Source of the DNA: Candidatus Cloacimonetes bacterium 4572_55
Lineage (GTDB): Bacteria > 4572-55
DNA: 64,000 bases
Direction of reading: 5' to 3'
Assembly (NCBI GenBank): GCA_002084765.1
Contig: NBMB01000009.1
Coordinates: 26,415 to 90,414 of the forward strand
How positions within the stretch are numbered: position 1 is the first letter of the stretch; every line of letters begins with the position of its first letter. The notes beneath the pieces are model-generated. The model saw nothing but the letters and a program-made list of their open reading frames with translations. It did not search any database and was not told the origin of the DNA. Made by a program: the position numbers and the translations under genes. This document shows, one piece after another, positions 33,976 to 43,699 of this stretch.

Positions 33976-34611
33976 TCATTTGGTCAAAAGCGAGTCGCTC
34001 TCCTCCACCCTCATAGTGTCAATAACGACAGGTCGCGAGTCTTGCAAAAAATTGACATAACCGACAATTGCCCAGCGATCTTCCACTGGTATTTGATGAT
34101 CATAGGCGGGCATATTTTTCACCCCTTTGGATATAATATCAAATAGCTGACCATCGGAATATTCTCTTACCTTGGCATCATAATAGCTGGGCGGGGCAGG
34201 ATATGTCTCAGAAATAATCGTCCCATCGCCATCGCCTTTTTCGCCATGGCAGGGAGTGCAAAAAATAGCGAATCTTTTCTCCCCGCGGCTTAACGTCTGC
34301 CCGTCAAAAACAACCGGAGCTTTTGCTACGAATTCTCCATCTTCTGTTTTGCCATAAAAGTATTCGCTGTCTTCAAATAATTCTGTCGTAGCTACGACGC
34401 CATTTATGGGCATTCGATTTACAGAACCATTGGCAAAAAAATAACTTTTGCTATTTGCCTTATATTTTTCTTGGGAATCCATATTTGGATTTATGTGGAT
34501 GGGCGTTTTTTCGGATTTCGTTTTTTTCGAACAGGAAAAAACTGTCCCTATTAGCGAGATTAACAAGAAAGATATAATTAAACAGGAAATAGATCGTTTT
34601 TTCATTCTCAT
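33976..34611 (-). CDS. actE: Alternative complex III subunit ActE, monoheme c lipoprotein
   Basis: About 211 residues from the ATG at 34611; the upstream TTG overlapping the actD stop is possible. A signal peptide with lipobox V-F-S-C is followed by the ActE-specific N-P-N-M-D-S-Q-E-K-Y-K-A segment, then a cytochrome c domain with FCTPCHGEKGDGDG and an axial Met in KNMPAYDH. ActE is the heme c subunit at the periplasmic exit of the complex and passes electrons to the terminal acceptor. Here the most likely acceptor is CcoO/CcoP or NosZ encoded next. Other act genes flank it with short gaps or overlaps. Confidence 0.93.
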   Translation of the reverse strand: MRMKKRSISCLIISFLLISLIGTVFSCSKKTKSEKTPIHINPNMDSQEKYKANSKSYFFANGSVNRMPINGVVATTELFEDSEYFYGKTEDGEFVAKAPVVFDGQTLSRGEKRFAIFCTPCHGEKGDGDGTIISETYPAPPSYYDAKVREYSDGQLFDIISKGVKNMPAYDHQIPVEDRWAIVGYVNFLQDSRPVVIDTMRVEESDSLLTK

Positions 34612-34622
34612 AAGATTTTTTC

Positions 34623-35165
34623 TCAATCGTTATCAATCAGAAATTCTATGTTTTTCCCACCAATCGATATAAGGAAATTTTTTGCGTCATCATCCGCATA
34701 TTTTGCGTCCGTGGCTTCGATGCTTACGAAAAAGCCATTGTCTGATACTTTGGAAAAGTTGTCAGAATAAAAGACAGGGTGATGGTAACGCGGCAGTTTA
34801 TTTAATGCCAGCATTCCAAATAAAGATGTAAATGCAGAAAAAAGTATCATTAACGCGAATGCAACAACGCCAAAAGCCGGGTAGCTAAAAAGCGGTTTTC
34901 CAGAAATCACCAGCGGATAGGCAATGACGCTCGTCCATCCTTCAAAGAGGAACCCAAAGATAGCCATTATAAAAGCAACCGGTCCCACGATCCATCCCAA
35001 GATTGACCTTTTCTCGCCCATTGCTCGATCCATACCGTGTATCGGGAACGGAGAATGACAATCAAAATCATTATAATTCGCGTCCCGTAACTTTTCTGCC
35101 GCATGTATTAACTCAGCAGGATTTTCAAATTCGGCTAAAATTCCTTCTGATTTTCTGTTATTCAT
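34623..35165 (-). CDS. actD: Alternative complex III subunit ActD (DUF3341)
   Basis: About 180 residues from the ATG at 35165; longer starts overlap actC strongly. It has an N-terminal cytoplasmic ferredoxin-like region with [20 protein letters not shown] and [16 protein letters not shown], then two helices (about 45-70 and 85-120). The periplasm-facing conserved block H-P-V-F/Y-S-D-x-F matches the DUF3341 family. ActD contacts ActC and ActF and may close proton paths. It overlaps actC by eight bases. Confidence 0.92.
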   Translation of the reverse strand: MNNRKSEGILAEFENPAELIHAAEKLRDANYNDFDCHSPFPIHGMDRAMGEKRSILGWIVGPVAFIMAIFGFLFEGWTSVIAYPLVISGKPLFSYPAFGVVAFALMILFSAFTSLFGMLALNKLPRYHHPVFYSDNFSKVSDNGFFVSIEATDAKYADDDAKNFLISIGGKNIEFLIDND

Positions 35166-36576
35166 CGCGGCTCCTGTTTTTCGTAATTTCATAATAATGC
35201 GGGTCAGCCTGTGGCAAAACACCTTTTACTTCCGCTATGGATATCATTGGCAAAAAACGAATAAATAATAGAAACAGAGAGAAAAATAAGCCAAAAGAAC
35301 CGATTAACAGGCTTATGTCCCAAACCGTAGGACTGTAGTAATCCCAACTGGATGGAAGGAAGTCGTTTGCCAATGAACTCACAGTAATCACAAATCGTTC
35401 GAACCACATTCCGATATTCACAAGTATGGAAATTACAAACATAATCGGCACGCTTGTTCTGATTTTTTTGAACCAAAATAGTTGCGGGATTATGACATTG
35501 CAGCTCACCATTATCCAATATGCCCAGGCATAAGGGCCAAAAGCGCGGTTGACAAAGGTAAAGCTCTCAAACACATTGCCGCTATACCAGGCGACAAAGA
35601 ATTCGATTGCATACGCATACCCCACCATCATACCGGTAAGCATGATGATTTTGGTCATTTTTTCCAGGTGGTTGACAGTAATTATATGCTCTAATTTATA
35701 GACTTTTCTGGCAATGATCGCCAATGTCATCACCATGGCAAATCCTGAAAAAATTGCGCCGGCGACAAAATACGGCGGGAAAATTGTGGTGTGCCATCCC
35801 GGGATCACAGCACTTGCAAAATCAGCACTCACAACACTATGCACTGAAAGCACCAACGGCGTGGATAAAGCGGCTAATAACAGGTAGGCAAATTCGTAAT
35901 TTTTCCATTGCTTATTACCGCCTCGCCAACCTAATGCAAAGATAGCCAGTATCATTTTGCGAAAGCGGGTTTTCGCACGGTCGCGCAGGGTTGCCAAATC
36001 CGGAATCAATCCGGTGTACCAAAACATCAAAGAAACGGCAAAATAGGTGCCCACCGCGAACACATCCCAGAGAAGTGGACTGCGAAAATTGGGCCACATT
36101 GCCATTTGGTTCGGCAGGGGAAACATGTAATAAGCGATCCAAATTCTTCCCACATGAATGCCGGGAAAAATCAGGGCGCAAACTACGGCAAAAAGTGTCA
36201 TAGCTTCCGCGAAACGGTTAATAGAGGTGCGCCATTTCTGCCGAAAAATAAACAGAATCGCGGAAATTAATGTCCCAGCATGTCCAATCCCTACCCAGAA
36301 CACAAAGTTGACAATAGACCAACCCCAACCAACCGGATTATTAACTCCCCAGATTCCCACTCCTTCCCAGAATAGAAATCCCATAGAGCCAAAAAACATC
36401 AGGGCTAATGAGGATGTTAAGCCCAGGAGTATAAACCAGATCTTGTTGGTTTCCCCCTCTACAATGCCGCTAATTTTTTCTGTAATCGAACTGAATGTTT
36501 GATTACCGGTTATTAGTGGCTCTTCATCTAATAATAATGTTGTTGTGTCTTTTACGCTCACTCCGCATACTCTCAT
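35158..36576 (-). CDS. actC: Alternative complex III subunit ActC (NrfD-like, quinol site)
   Basis: 472 residues, ten membrane helices with NrfD/PsrC fold. Conserved features: [20 protein letters not shown] (near 85), [39 protein letters not shown] and SVDFA-like S-A-D-F-A near 247. ActC is thought to hold the menaquinol oxidation site at the periplasmic side, near ActB iron-sulfur clusters. The start has no clear ribosome site; an internal GTG six codons later is an alternative. It follows actB by 19 bases. Confidence 0.93.
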   Translation of the reverse strand: MRVCGVSVKDTTTLLLDEEPLITGNQTFSSITEKISGIVEGETNKIWFILLGLTSSLALMFFGSMGFLFWEGVGIWGVNNPVGWGWSIVNFVFWVGIGHAGTLISAILFIFRQKWRTSINRFAEAMTLFAVVCALIFPGIHVGRIWIAYYMFPLPNQMAMWPNFRSPLLWDVFAVGTYFAVSLMFWYTGLIPDLATLRDRAKTRFRKMILAIFALGWRGGNKQWKNYEFAYLLLAALSTPLVLSVHSVVSADFASAVIPGWHTTIFPPYFVAGAIFSGFAMVMTLAIIARKVYKLEHIITVNHLEKMTKIIMLTGMMVGYAYAIEFFVAWYSGNVFESFTFVNRAFGPYAWAYWIMVSCNVIIPQLFWFKKIRTSVPIMFVISILVNIGMWFERFVITVSSLANDFLPSSWDYYSPTVWDISLLIGSFGLFFSLFLLFIRFLPMISIAEVKGVLPQADPHYYEITKNRSRDE

Positions 36577-36595
36577 TTAGTTGGTTAACGTCTAT

Positions 36596-39580
36596 TTATA
36601 TCTGCGACTTCGTATCCGCCAGATCTGGGTTGGGATTTCGAATTTTTGCCAGATATGTGATCCGGGGCTTCAAATTTAATTCGCCAAGCATCGCATAATT
36701 TCGGTTATTCATTTTCGACTTCGACACGTTACTATTTTTATCCAGCATATTTCCAAAACGAATAGCGTCGGCTGGACAACTTTGCTGACATGCGGTGAGG
36801 ATTTCGCTATCTGCAAGCTCCCTGCCCTCTTTTTTTGCCTTGACTTTAGCCTGATTGATCCTTTGCGTGCAGAATGTGCATTTTTCCATCACACCCCGAG
36901 ACCGTACGCTAACGTCTGGGTTTTGAGCCATTTGGAAAACGTGCGGATAATCCTTCGTAAAGTTGAAAAAGTTGAAACGACGCACTTTATACGGACAATT
37001 ATTCGCGCAATATCGAGTCCCGATACAGCGGTTATAGACCATGACATTCAGTCCTTCTTCGTCATGAACTGTCGCCGCGACCGGACAAACTTGCTCGCAG
37101 GGGGCCATCTCGCAGTGAACGCAAGTAACAGGTTGATAAACCATTTCTGGATTTTGCAAGTCGCCGGAAAAGTATCGATCCAGCCGAATCCATGACATTT
37201 CCCGCCCTTTGCTCACCTGTTCTTTGCCGACAATCGGTATATTATTTTCGCTCTGGCAGGCGATCATACACGCGTTGCAGCCGGTGCAAGCATTCAGATC
37301 AATGGTCATTCCCCATTGATTTCCTTCGTCATACGGATGCTCTTTCCACAGCGATTCTAAAGGCGGATGCTCGACCATTTCCGCGGCAAAATGGGGATGT
37401 GATTGATACTCAGTCAGCGGAGCCTCACGAACCAACGCCCTGCCCTCCATGCTGCCATGATTCTGGGTATTGGCTAATTTATACCTCTTTCCAGTTGCTT
37501 TGACAGCGGCTCCGTGGGCAAAATCTTTCGCGCTGGTTTGGCGAAGCAGGTACGCGTTAAAACCGACGTTATTGCCGACTCTTCCCGCGGATGTCCTGCC
37601 GTATCCTAACGAAACCGCAATCGTATTATCCGCCTGACCCGGCATAATCCAAACCGGTAATTCCAGAGACCGACCTCGGCAGGTAAGAGAAACCATGTCC
37701 TCATTCTTTAGCCCCAGCTCTTTTGCGGTATTGAGGCTTATTAAAGCGGGATTATCCCAAGCCAATTTTGAGATCGGGTCCGGCGTCTCCTGCAGCCAGC
37801 CGTTGTTTGCATAACGCCCATCAAAAACGGAAGCGTCAGCGGCAAAAGTTATCTCTAACGCGTCTTTTGATAGATTTTCAATGTTCAGGCTTTTACTTAA
37901 ATTTCCCAGATTTTCAGAATTAAACCCAACCTCTTCGCTTTCATATAAATTTTCCTCGCACACACCGGAGTTGAGCGTTTTTCTCCATTTCTTTTCAAAA
38001 TCGAGTTCGGGGAATATAGACTTCCAGGTTTTTCGGACAATATCGTGAGCGTTTTCATCCTTACCGGTCACAATTAAATTAAGTAATTGGGCGCGCATAA
38101 CGCCATTAAACAGTGGCTCTATCAAAGGTTGCACAACGGATCGAACGCCGTCGTTCGAGCGAACATCTCCCCAGCTTTCCAGATAATGCGCCGCGGGAAT
38201 ATGCCAGGTGGTTTGTCTGGAAGTCTCATCAACATGGGAGCTGAAATGCACGGTATTTTTAACTTTTGCCAATTTGGCGGCAAAATCCATGTCCACCAGC
38301 GCGTTATAAACAGGATTTCCATCCATGATGATAAGCGTTTGAATTTTTCCATTATCAATAGACTCGACAAGTCTGTTTAATGAACTTAAAGAGGGCGGAA
38401 GCGCGTCTTTTAAACTTACATATCGAACACTGTTATTGGTATTTCCCAACCCATGGTTCATGACAGCCGCGAGGGCGTGCAGATAAGGCGGCTGGCGTTT
38501 ACCGGCGACAATCAAACTTTTTCCCTTATGCTTTTTCAGATCTTTAGCAATCGCCTGGATCCATTTTTGATGCGCGTCTCTATCAAATCCGTCCAATCTC
38601 ACATTTGGAATAGGAATCTCCAGCCCCTGATTTCGCAATTCTTTGGCAATCTCAAGGGCAAACGGAGCAACATGGGAACTGGGTAACCGCAATCTATGGT
38701 CAGACATGGCCCCGGTTGTGGAATACATATTTTCCACAACATAGAGACGATTCATGGTATCGTTTTCGGTTTTGAGACTGCGCGCTTCAGCAAATCCCCG
38801 GACTGCGGAAATTTCGTCGCTTTCAGCGTATAAAAAGTCGGAATCAAGGGAAACCACTATATCTGCTTTTGAATAATCATAAACCGGATAAATATTTTGC
38901 CCACTTATCGCTTTAATTCCATCATAGATATTTTCGTCGCTAACCGGTTCATAGACAGCCCATTGCGCCTCTGGAAAAGCGGCTGTGAACTCCTCATACA
39001 GGCGAAAAAGTGTGGGCGAAGCAAAAGACGAGCTCAATATTGCAAGCCCTCTGCCCTGGGATTCTATAAACGTTTTTTGCAATTCTTGATAAAACGATAC
39101 AAATTCAGACCAGGATGCCTCCTGCGCTTTGTTCCTCAGCGCGCCCGACCTATCGGGGTCATAGAGATTGAGGATAGACGCCTGAATTAAAGCACCAGAT
39201 TTTCCTTTTGTTAATCTATGGTTAATATTTCCTTCAATTTTTGTGGGACGCCCCACGCGGCTTTCCACTACAATGCCATAAGCACTTAAACCAAAAGGCA
39301 TTGCGCTGGCGTAAAACAGAGAGTTTCCCGGCGTAATATTTTCAGGAGCTTTCACATACGGGACAATTTTTTCAACTGGTCGCTGGCATCCAGCCAATCC
39401 GGCAAAAGCAATCGAAGCTCCCATAAGAGCCAGAAATTTTCTTCGCGATAGAGCACCGCCGGCTATTCCAGGTGGATTTTCAGGAAATTCGTTATCCAAA
39501 ATTTTTTTAAATTCCGGAGTTTCCGCCAATTGATCCAGGCTGCGCCAATATTTTACTCCATTATCCGTGCTAATTTTCAT
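36596..39580 (-). CDS. actB: Alternative complex III subunit ActB, iron-sulfur molybdopterin-fold protein
   Basis: About 994 residues from the ATG at 39580, which overlaps the actA stop as ATGA and has AGGA eight bases upstream. A twin-arginine motif S-R-R-K-F-L-A-L-M-G (near 45) and a lipobox-like L-A-G-C (Cys65) suggest a Tat-exported lipoprotein, as in other ActB. Residues about 70-740 resemble the molybdopterin oxidoreductase fold without cofactor-binding signatures. The C-terminal domain (about 760-950) holds cluster motifs CTGCNACMIACQ, CVHCEMAPCEQVCP, CIGTRYCANNCPYKV and CTFC...CQQSCP, fitting three [4Fe-4S] and one [3Fe-4S] cluster. ActB passes electrons from the ActC quinol site to heme subunits. 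Confidence 0.93.
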   Translation of the reverse strand: MKISTDNGVKYWRSLDQLAETPEFKKILDNEFPENPPGIAGGALSRRKFLALMGASIAFAGLAGCQRPVEKIVPYVKAPENITPGNSLFYASAMPFGLSAYGIVVESRVGRPTKIEGNINHRLTKGKSGALIQASILNLYDPDRSGALRNKAQEASWSEFVSFYQELQKTFIESQGRGLAILSSSFASPTLFRLYEEFTAAFPEAQWAVYEPVSDENIYDGIKAISGQNIYPVYDYSKADIVVSLDSDFLYAESDEISAVRGFAEARSLKTENDTMNRLYVVENMYSTTGAMSDHRLRLPSSHVAPFALEIAKELRNQGLEIPIPNVRLDGFDRDAHQKWIQAIAKDLKKHKGKSLIVAGKRQPPYLHALAAVMNHGLGNTNNSVRYVSLKDALPPSLSSLNRLVESIDNGKIQTLIIMDGNPVYNALVDMDFAAKLAKVKNTVHFSSHVDETSRQTTWHIPAAHYLESWGDVRSNDGVRSVVQPLIEPLFNGVMRAQLLNLIVTGKDENAHDIVRKTWKSIFPELDFEKKWRKTLNSGVCEENLYESEEVGFNSENLGNLSKSLNIENLSKDALEITFAADASVFDGRYANNGWLQETPDPISKLAWDNPALISLNTAKELGLKNEDMVSLTCRGRSLELPVWIMPGQADNTIAVSLGYGRTSAGRVGNNVGFNAYLLRQTSAKDFAHGAAVKATGKRYKLANTQNHGSMEGRALVREAPLTEYQSHPHFAAEMVEHPPLESLWKEHPYDEGNQWGMTIDLNACTGCNACMIACQSENNIPIVGKEQVSKGREMSWIRLDRYFSGDLQNPEMVYQPVTCVHCEMAPCEQVCPVAATVHDEEGLNVMVYNRCIGTRYCANNCPYKVRRFNFFNFTKDYPHVFQMAQNPDVSVRSRGVMEKCTFCTQRINQAKVKAKKEGRELADSEILTACQQSCPADAIRFGNMLDKNSNVSKSKMNNRNYAMLGELNLKPRITYLAKIRNPNPDLADTKSQI

Positions 39581-40224
39581 CGGTGACATCCTGAACAGGT
39601 GGTTGGGGGGGTGAGATTTTTTTCGCTCATTACCTGTGAGCCAAATTCGAGTTGGTTTTTCGGGTAAACATACTTCATAGTGATTATTTCGGAGGCGGGT
39701 CGCAAATGGTCTTTCGGCGCACGGTGGCATTCAAGACACCAGCTCATGCTTAAAGATTTTGTCTGGCGCACCCTTTCCATACTCTGCACGTCCCCATGGC
39801 AGGACTCGCAGCCCACCTGGGCAAAAATGTGCGCGCTGTGATCAAAATAGGTATAATCGGGCAATTTATAAACTTTTATCCACTCGATTGGCTTACTTTC
39901 GAACCAGCTATCTCGCACCAAAGCAAGCGATTCTTCATTTACTCCTATCAGGACATGACAGTTCATACAGGTTTGCGTTGGGGGGACGCCGGCTATTGCC
40001 GAACGCTCTACGCCAGTATGACAGTAGCGGCAATCAATTTTCAAGCTATCGACATGGGTTTTATGGCTGTATGCCACGGGCTGTTCGGGACTATACCCCA
40101 CATCCGTATATTCTGGGGAGGCAAAATACCAGAAAAATACCACAACCGAAACAGTGAGCAATACCGTCAACACCAAGACAAGCAATGGTATTCTATTTGA
40201 GAATTTCGGGAAAATTTGAGCCAA
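39577..40224 (-). CDS. actA: Alternative complex III subunit ActA, pentaheme cytochrome c
   Basis: 215 residues. One N-terminal membrane helix (about 12-34) anchors a periplasmic domain with five C-x-x-C-H motifs: CRYCH (65), CMNCH (86), CESCH (139), CLECH (163) and CSGCH (210). Five hemes and this length match ActA. It conveys electrons from ActB clusters to ActE or an outside cytochrome. It is first in the leftward act-cco-nos block and therefore sits next to the main promoter. Its stop overlaps the actB start. The region upstream (40225-40898) is shared with the divergent pyrophosphatase gene. Confidence 0.93.
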   Translation of the reverse strand: MAQIFPKFSNRIPLLVLVLTVLLTVSVVVFFWYFASPEYTDVGYSPEQPVAYSHKTHVDSLKIDCRYCHTGVERSAIAGVPPTQTCMNCHVLIGVNEESLALVRDSWFESKPIEWIKVYKLPDYTYFDHSAHIFAQVGCESCHGDVQSMERVRQTKSLSMSWCLECHRAPKDHLRPASEIITMKYVYPKNQLEFGSQVMSEKNLTPPTTCSGCHR

Positions 40225-40793
40225 GTTTGAACCTTTTTTTAAGTTTTCGTCTTTTTAAATTCTCGCCTTATCAATATTTCCGCAATCTGTACGATTTATT
40301 GCCAAAAAAACAAAAAACGCAGAATTCCATCGTGTAAATAAATATGCAAATATAATAAAATAGATAAAATAGAGGGGGGTTTCACAAAATTTCATATCGA
40401 CAGAAAAATACGACAAGCTAAGTCAACATTTTTCTTGTTAAAATGTCAAGGTTTTTTAAAAAAAAAATTCTATGAACCGAGAAATATTAAGATTATGACT
40501 TCTTGAGGTGTCTAAACACTATTATACCGAATTCCTCCCCGCGATCATTGAGGCGGCAGCCGAGAAAGGTGCGGCGATGAAAAAAAAAACATCGTCGGAA
40601 AGCCGATTCTGGAAAAAAGCGACCCATTTTTTTTGTTTTTGCTTTTCTCACGACTTCTCTCCTTGGTTCGAATTTTTTTCTATTGGAAAAGAGACCCAGC
40701 GTGGTCGGATCGTCAACGTTCAGTCCTTTTGGAACCCCCACGCCTTCGTCCTCGTCGATCTCTTCAAAAATGAACCTTTCCTTATAAAAATAA
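40225..40793. other. Divergent intergenic region upstream of the respiratory block
   Basis: About 570 bases without a convincing gene. Near 40385-40450 the DNA is very AT-rich. On the leftward strand it shows TTGACA (40444-40449), TTGACT (40421-40426) and inverted copies of ACATTTT/AAAATGT (40426-40432 and 40440-40446), likely a promoter/operator for actA. From about 40500 to 40795 a leftward frame exists without start codon support; it looks like a relic or chance frame. Confidence 0.45.
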
Positions 40794-40822
40794 TTGACTT
40801 ATGATGAATGATTAATTAAATT
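40794..40822 (+). promoter_or_regulatory. Candidate promoter for hppA
   Basis: TTGACT (40794-40799), 17-base spacer and TAAATT (40817-40822) lie 76 bases before the pyrophosphatase start. Confidence 0.4.
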
Positions 40823-40898
40823 AACCCCATGTTATGTTTTACTGCTATAAAAATCCTAATTTTATGAGAAAACGTATTGTCGAGGAGGAAAAGAAAGA

Positions 40899-42983
40899 GT
40901 GGAAAATTTGTTGTATGCCGTGCCTGCGGTGGGCGTAATCGCCCTGGTGTTTGCATATGTTAGATCGAAATGGATTGTCCGTCAGGAGATCGGGACGGAG
41001 CGGATGAAGGAGATTTCCGGTTATATTCGAGAAGGTGCTATGGCGTTCCTTGCCAGCGAATATAAAGCGCTGGCGATTTTTGTAGCAGTTGTAGCGATCC
41101 TGCTGGGAGTCTCGAACGCCGGCATGGCGGAGAGCCATCCACTTGTCGCGTTATCATTTCTCATTGGGGCTATCTGCTCTGGATTGGCTGGTTTTTTTGG
41201 GATGCGGATTGCGACCCTTGCAAATGTGCGCACTGCACACGCGGCTCGTACCGGATTGGCGCAAGCACTGTCCATCGCATTTTCCGGCGGATCCGTCATG
41301 GGAATGTCAGTGGTCGGACTGGGAGTCATTGGTCTTTCCGTTTTATTGATTTTTTATCTGAAGATATTCGGCGTCAATTTAACCAATTCGCCGATCATAG
41401 AGGTTAGCCGGATATTGAGTATACTGGCAGGGTTCTCCTTAGGCGCGAGTTCCATTGCTCTATTTGCCCGAGTTGGCGGCGGTATTTATACCAAGGCCGC
41501 GGATGTGGGCGCGGATCTGGTCGGTAAGGTGGAAGCCGGCATCCCAGAGGATGATCCCCGAAATCCCGCGGTGATAGCGGACAATGTGGGCGATAATGTG
41601 GGAGACGTCGCAGGAATGGGAGCCGATCTGTTTGAGTCTTATGTCGGCGCGATTATTGGAGCTATGGTGATTGGAGCGGTCTGGTATCCGAATATCAACA
41701 ACTATAACGCGGTAATTTTGCCTCTTGTATTGGCTGCCGCCGGCATTTTTGCGTCCATTATCGGCTCATTTTTCGTCAAAACCAAGGAAGGCGGAAACCC
41801 GCAAAAAGCACTCAATACCGGTATGTTGGTCGCTGGAGTATTGATGCTGATCGCGACATTTCTGCTCACCCGGAATATGATCCCCGTGGAATTTCAACTA
41901 CCGAACGGCACCACATCTTCGGCAATGGGCGTTTTTTGGGCAACGATCGTAGGGTTGGTCGCGGGAACTATAATTGGATTTATCACCGAATATTACACCT
42001 CTGATCATTATTCACCAGTGCGCAAGATCGCGGAAGAGTCAAAGACCGGCGTAGCCACGAACATCATTGCGGGTCTTGGATCGGGTATGGCATCCACTAC
42101 GGGACCGTTGTTGGTGATTGCCGTCGCCATTGTGCTTTCTTATCAACAGGCAGGTCTATACGGCATCGCCATAGCCGCGTTAGGGATGCTCTCCATCACC
42201 GGGATTCAGTTAGCGGTTGACGCATACGGACCCATTGCGGATAATGCCGGCGGCATCGCGGAGATGTGCAATCTGGGAGAAGAGGTGCGCAGCCGAACCG
42301 ACCGCCTGGACGCGGTAGGAAATACCACCGCGGCTATCGGCAAAGGATTTGCCATCGGATCCGCGGCTTTGACAGCTCTGGCTCTATTTTCTGCGTATAG
42401 CTCGGTGGTCGGTTTACAGGAAATCAATATTATGGAGCCGACCGTGATGGCGGGCTTATTTGTGGGGGGGATGCTACCCTTTCTTTTTTCCTCATTCTCC
42501 ATGAAAGCAGTGGGAAGAGCGGCTGGACAGATGATCGAAGAAGTGCGGCGTCAGTTCCGGGAGATTCCCGGTTTGATGGAAGGTCAGGCAGAAGCGGAAT
42601 ACGCCAAATGCGTTACGATCGCCACTGCCGCGGCAATCAAAGAGATGATTGCGCCGGGATTGATCGCCGTGATCACACCAGTTCTTGTCGGATTTATTTT
42701 TGGACCTATGGTCCTCGGCGGTCTTTTAGCGGGAACAACAGTCTCCGGCGTACTGCTGGCTATTTTTATGGCAAATGCCGGCGGCGCATGGGATAATGCG
42801 AAAAAATATGTCGAGACTACCGGCGTGTATGGCGGAAAAGGAAGCGATGTTCATAAGGCGACTGTAGTCGGCGATACGGTCGGAGATCCATTTAAAGATA
42901 CAGCGGGACCTTCGCTGAATATCCTGATCAAACTTATGAGCGTGGTCAGCCTGGTCATTGCGCCATTATTAGCTGCGATGTAG
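40899..42983 (+). CDS. hppA: Membrane-bound ion-translocating pyrophosphatase
   Basis: 694 residues from a GTG start with GAGGAGG about ten bases upstream. Sixteen membrane helices are expected. It hydrolyses pyrophosphate and pumps H+ or Na+ outward. Catalytic motifs are clear: [20 protein letters not shown] (near 190), D-N-V-G-D-N-V-G-D (near 228), and the C-terminal [21 protein letters not shown] block. The segment [10 protein letters not shown] has Ala where potassium-independent enzymes have Lys, so this should be a potassium-dependent form. Such forms include Na+ and H+ pumps, and I cannot decide the ion. It can recover energy from biosynthetic pyrophosphate, useful for an energy-limited respirer. 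It is transcribed away from the respiratory block. Confidence 0.95.
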   Translation: MENLLYAVPAVGVIALVFAYVRSKWIVRQEIGTERMKEISGYIREGAMAFLASEYKALAIFVAVVAILLGVSNAGMAESHPLVALSFLIGAICSGLAGFFGMRIATLANVRTAHAARTGLAQALSIAFSGGSVMGMSVVGLGVIGLSVLLIFYLKIFGVNLTNSPIIEVSRILSILAGFSLGASSIALFARVGGGIYTKAADVGADLVGKVEAGIPEDDPRNPAVIADNVGDNVGDVAGMGADLFESYVGAIIGAMVIGAVWYPNINNYNAVILPLVLAAAGIFASIIGSFFVKTKEGGNPQKALNTGMLVAGVLMLIATFLLTRNMIPVEFQLPNGTTSSAMGVFWATIVGLVAGTIIGFITEYYTSDHYSPVRKIAEESKTGVATNIIAGLGSGMASTTGPLLVIAVAIVLSYQQAGLYGIAIAALGMLSITGIQLAVDAYGPIADNAGGIAEMCNLGEEVRSRTDRLDAVGNTTAAIGKGFAIGSAALTALALFSAYSSVVGLQEINIMEPTVMAGLFVGGMLPFLFSSFSMKAVGRAAGQMIEEVRRQFREIPGLMEGQAEAEYAKCVTIATAAAIKEMIAPGLIAVITPVLVGFIFGPMVLGGLLAGTTVSGVLLAIFMANAGGAWDNAKKYVETTGVYGGKGSDVHKATVVGDTVGDPFKDTAGPSLNILIKLMSVVSLVIAPLLAAM

Positions 42984-43000
42984 CTCTATCATTGAAAAAA

Positions 43001-43030
43001 ACAAGACCCCGCCGATCAGCGGGGTCTTGT
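43001..43030 (-). terminator. Terminator after iorB
   Basis: ACAAGACCCCGC (43001-43012) pairs perfectly with GCGGGGTCTTGT (43019-43030), loop six bases. In the leftward direction it is followed by seven T, a classical intrinsic terminator for iorAB. A-tracts on the other side mean it is less suited to end hppA transcription. Confidence 0.88.
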
Positions 43031-43072
43031 AAAAAAATGACTTTGAAAAATGTATAACTCGTTTCAAGCAAA

Positions 43073-43651
43073 TTATTTCGGAGCACCCACTTCTCGACCT
43101 AATCGAAAAGCCTTCAGATTGATTTCCACCACTTTTTCGCCTTTTCGACCAAATAATTCCCGGATGGAATTTTCCATAGTCTCTATTTTCAGCGGCAGAT
43201 AGTGAGACGCCGCGCCAGACAGAACCATGTTGGTAGCTCGTGGGGAGCCAGCCTGTTTCGCCAATTTATCCGCGTCAATTTGGATCGAATTTGGTAAGGC
43301 GTCGATCTTGGCAAGCACCTTATCCATATCAGGATAGTTCGTGATGTTGACCACTGGTTTCGTCGCGGTAATCAAGATGCTGTCCCGAGACAAGTATTGC
43401 ACATACCGCAGACTTTCCATCGGCTCCATGCTCAGGATCATAGAGGCATGGCCAAGCGGAATAAGATCGCTGGCAATGGCTTGATCCGATAAGCGCAGGT
43501 TGGACGAGACCGCCCCGCCTCTTTGCGACATGCCATGAACTTCGGCTTGTTTTACCGTCAAGCCCTCTTTCATCGCGCTGGAGGCAATGATAACCGATAC
43601 GGAAAGGACGCCCTGCCCACCCACGCCGGCTAGTATCATATCATACTTCAT
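43073..43651 (-). CDS. iorB: Indolepyruvate:ferredoxin oxidoreductase beta subunit
   Basis: 192 residues. The gamma-type domain of 2-oxoacid:acceptor oxidoreductases is evident from GVGGQGVLSVSVIIA (near 9) and QAEVHGMSQRGGAVSSNLR (near 35). IorB pairs with IorA to oxidatively decarboxylate aryl-pyruvates, made from aromatic amino acids, to aryl-acetyl-CoA. Its length is normal. It starts 49 bases after the IorA stop, with GAGGTG before the ATG, and ends before a strong terminator. The alternative would be a related 2-oxoacid oxidoreductase of unknown substrate, since aromatic specificity cannot be seen in sequence. Confidence 0.88.
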   Translation of the reverse strand: MKYDMILAGVGGQGVLSVSVIIASSAMKEGLTVKQAEVHGMSQRGGAVSSNLRLSDQAIASDLIPLGHASMILSMEPMESLRYVQYLSRDSILITATKPVVNITNYPDMDKVLAKIDALPNSIQIDADKLAKQAGSPRATNMVLSGAASHYLPLKIETMENSIRELFGRKGEKVVEINLKAFRLGREVGAPK

Positions 43652-43699
43652 ATTTCACCTCGTTTTTTACGATTTTGTGATTGAATTTGTGATTTATGA

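Noticed and set aside
40655..40675. GGTTCGAAT resembling a tRNA T-loop
   Set aside because: No acceptor or anticodon stems can be built around it.
40493..40798. Leftward frame upstream of the respiratory block as a small gene
   Set aside because: It has no plausible start or ribosome site, no recognised domain and an extremely basic composition; probably a relic or chance frame.
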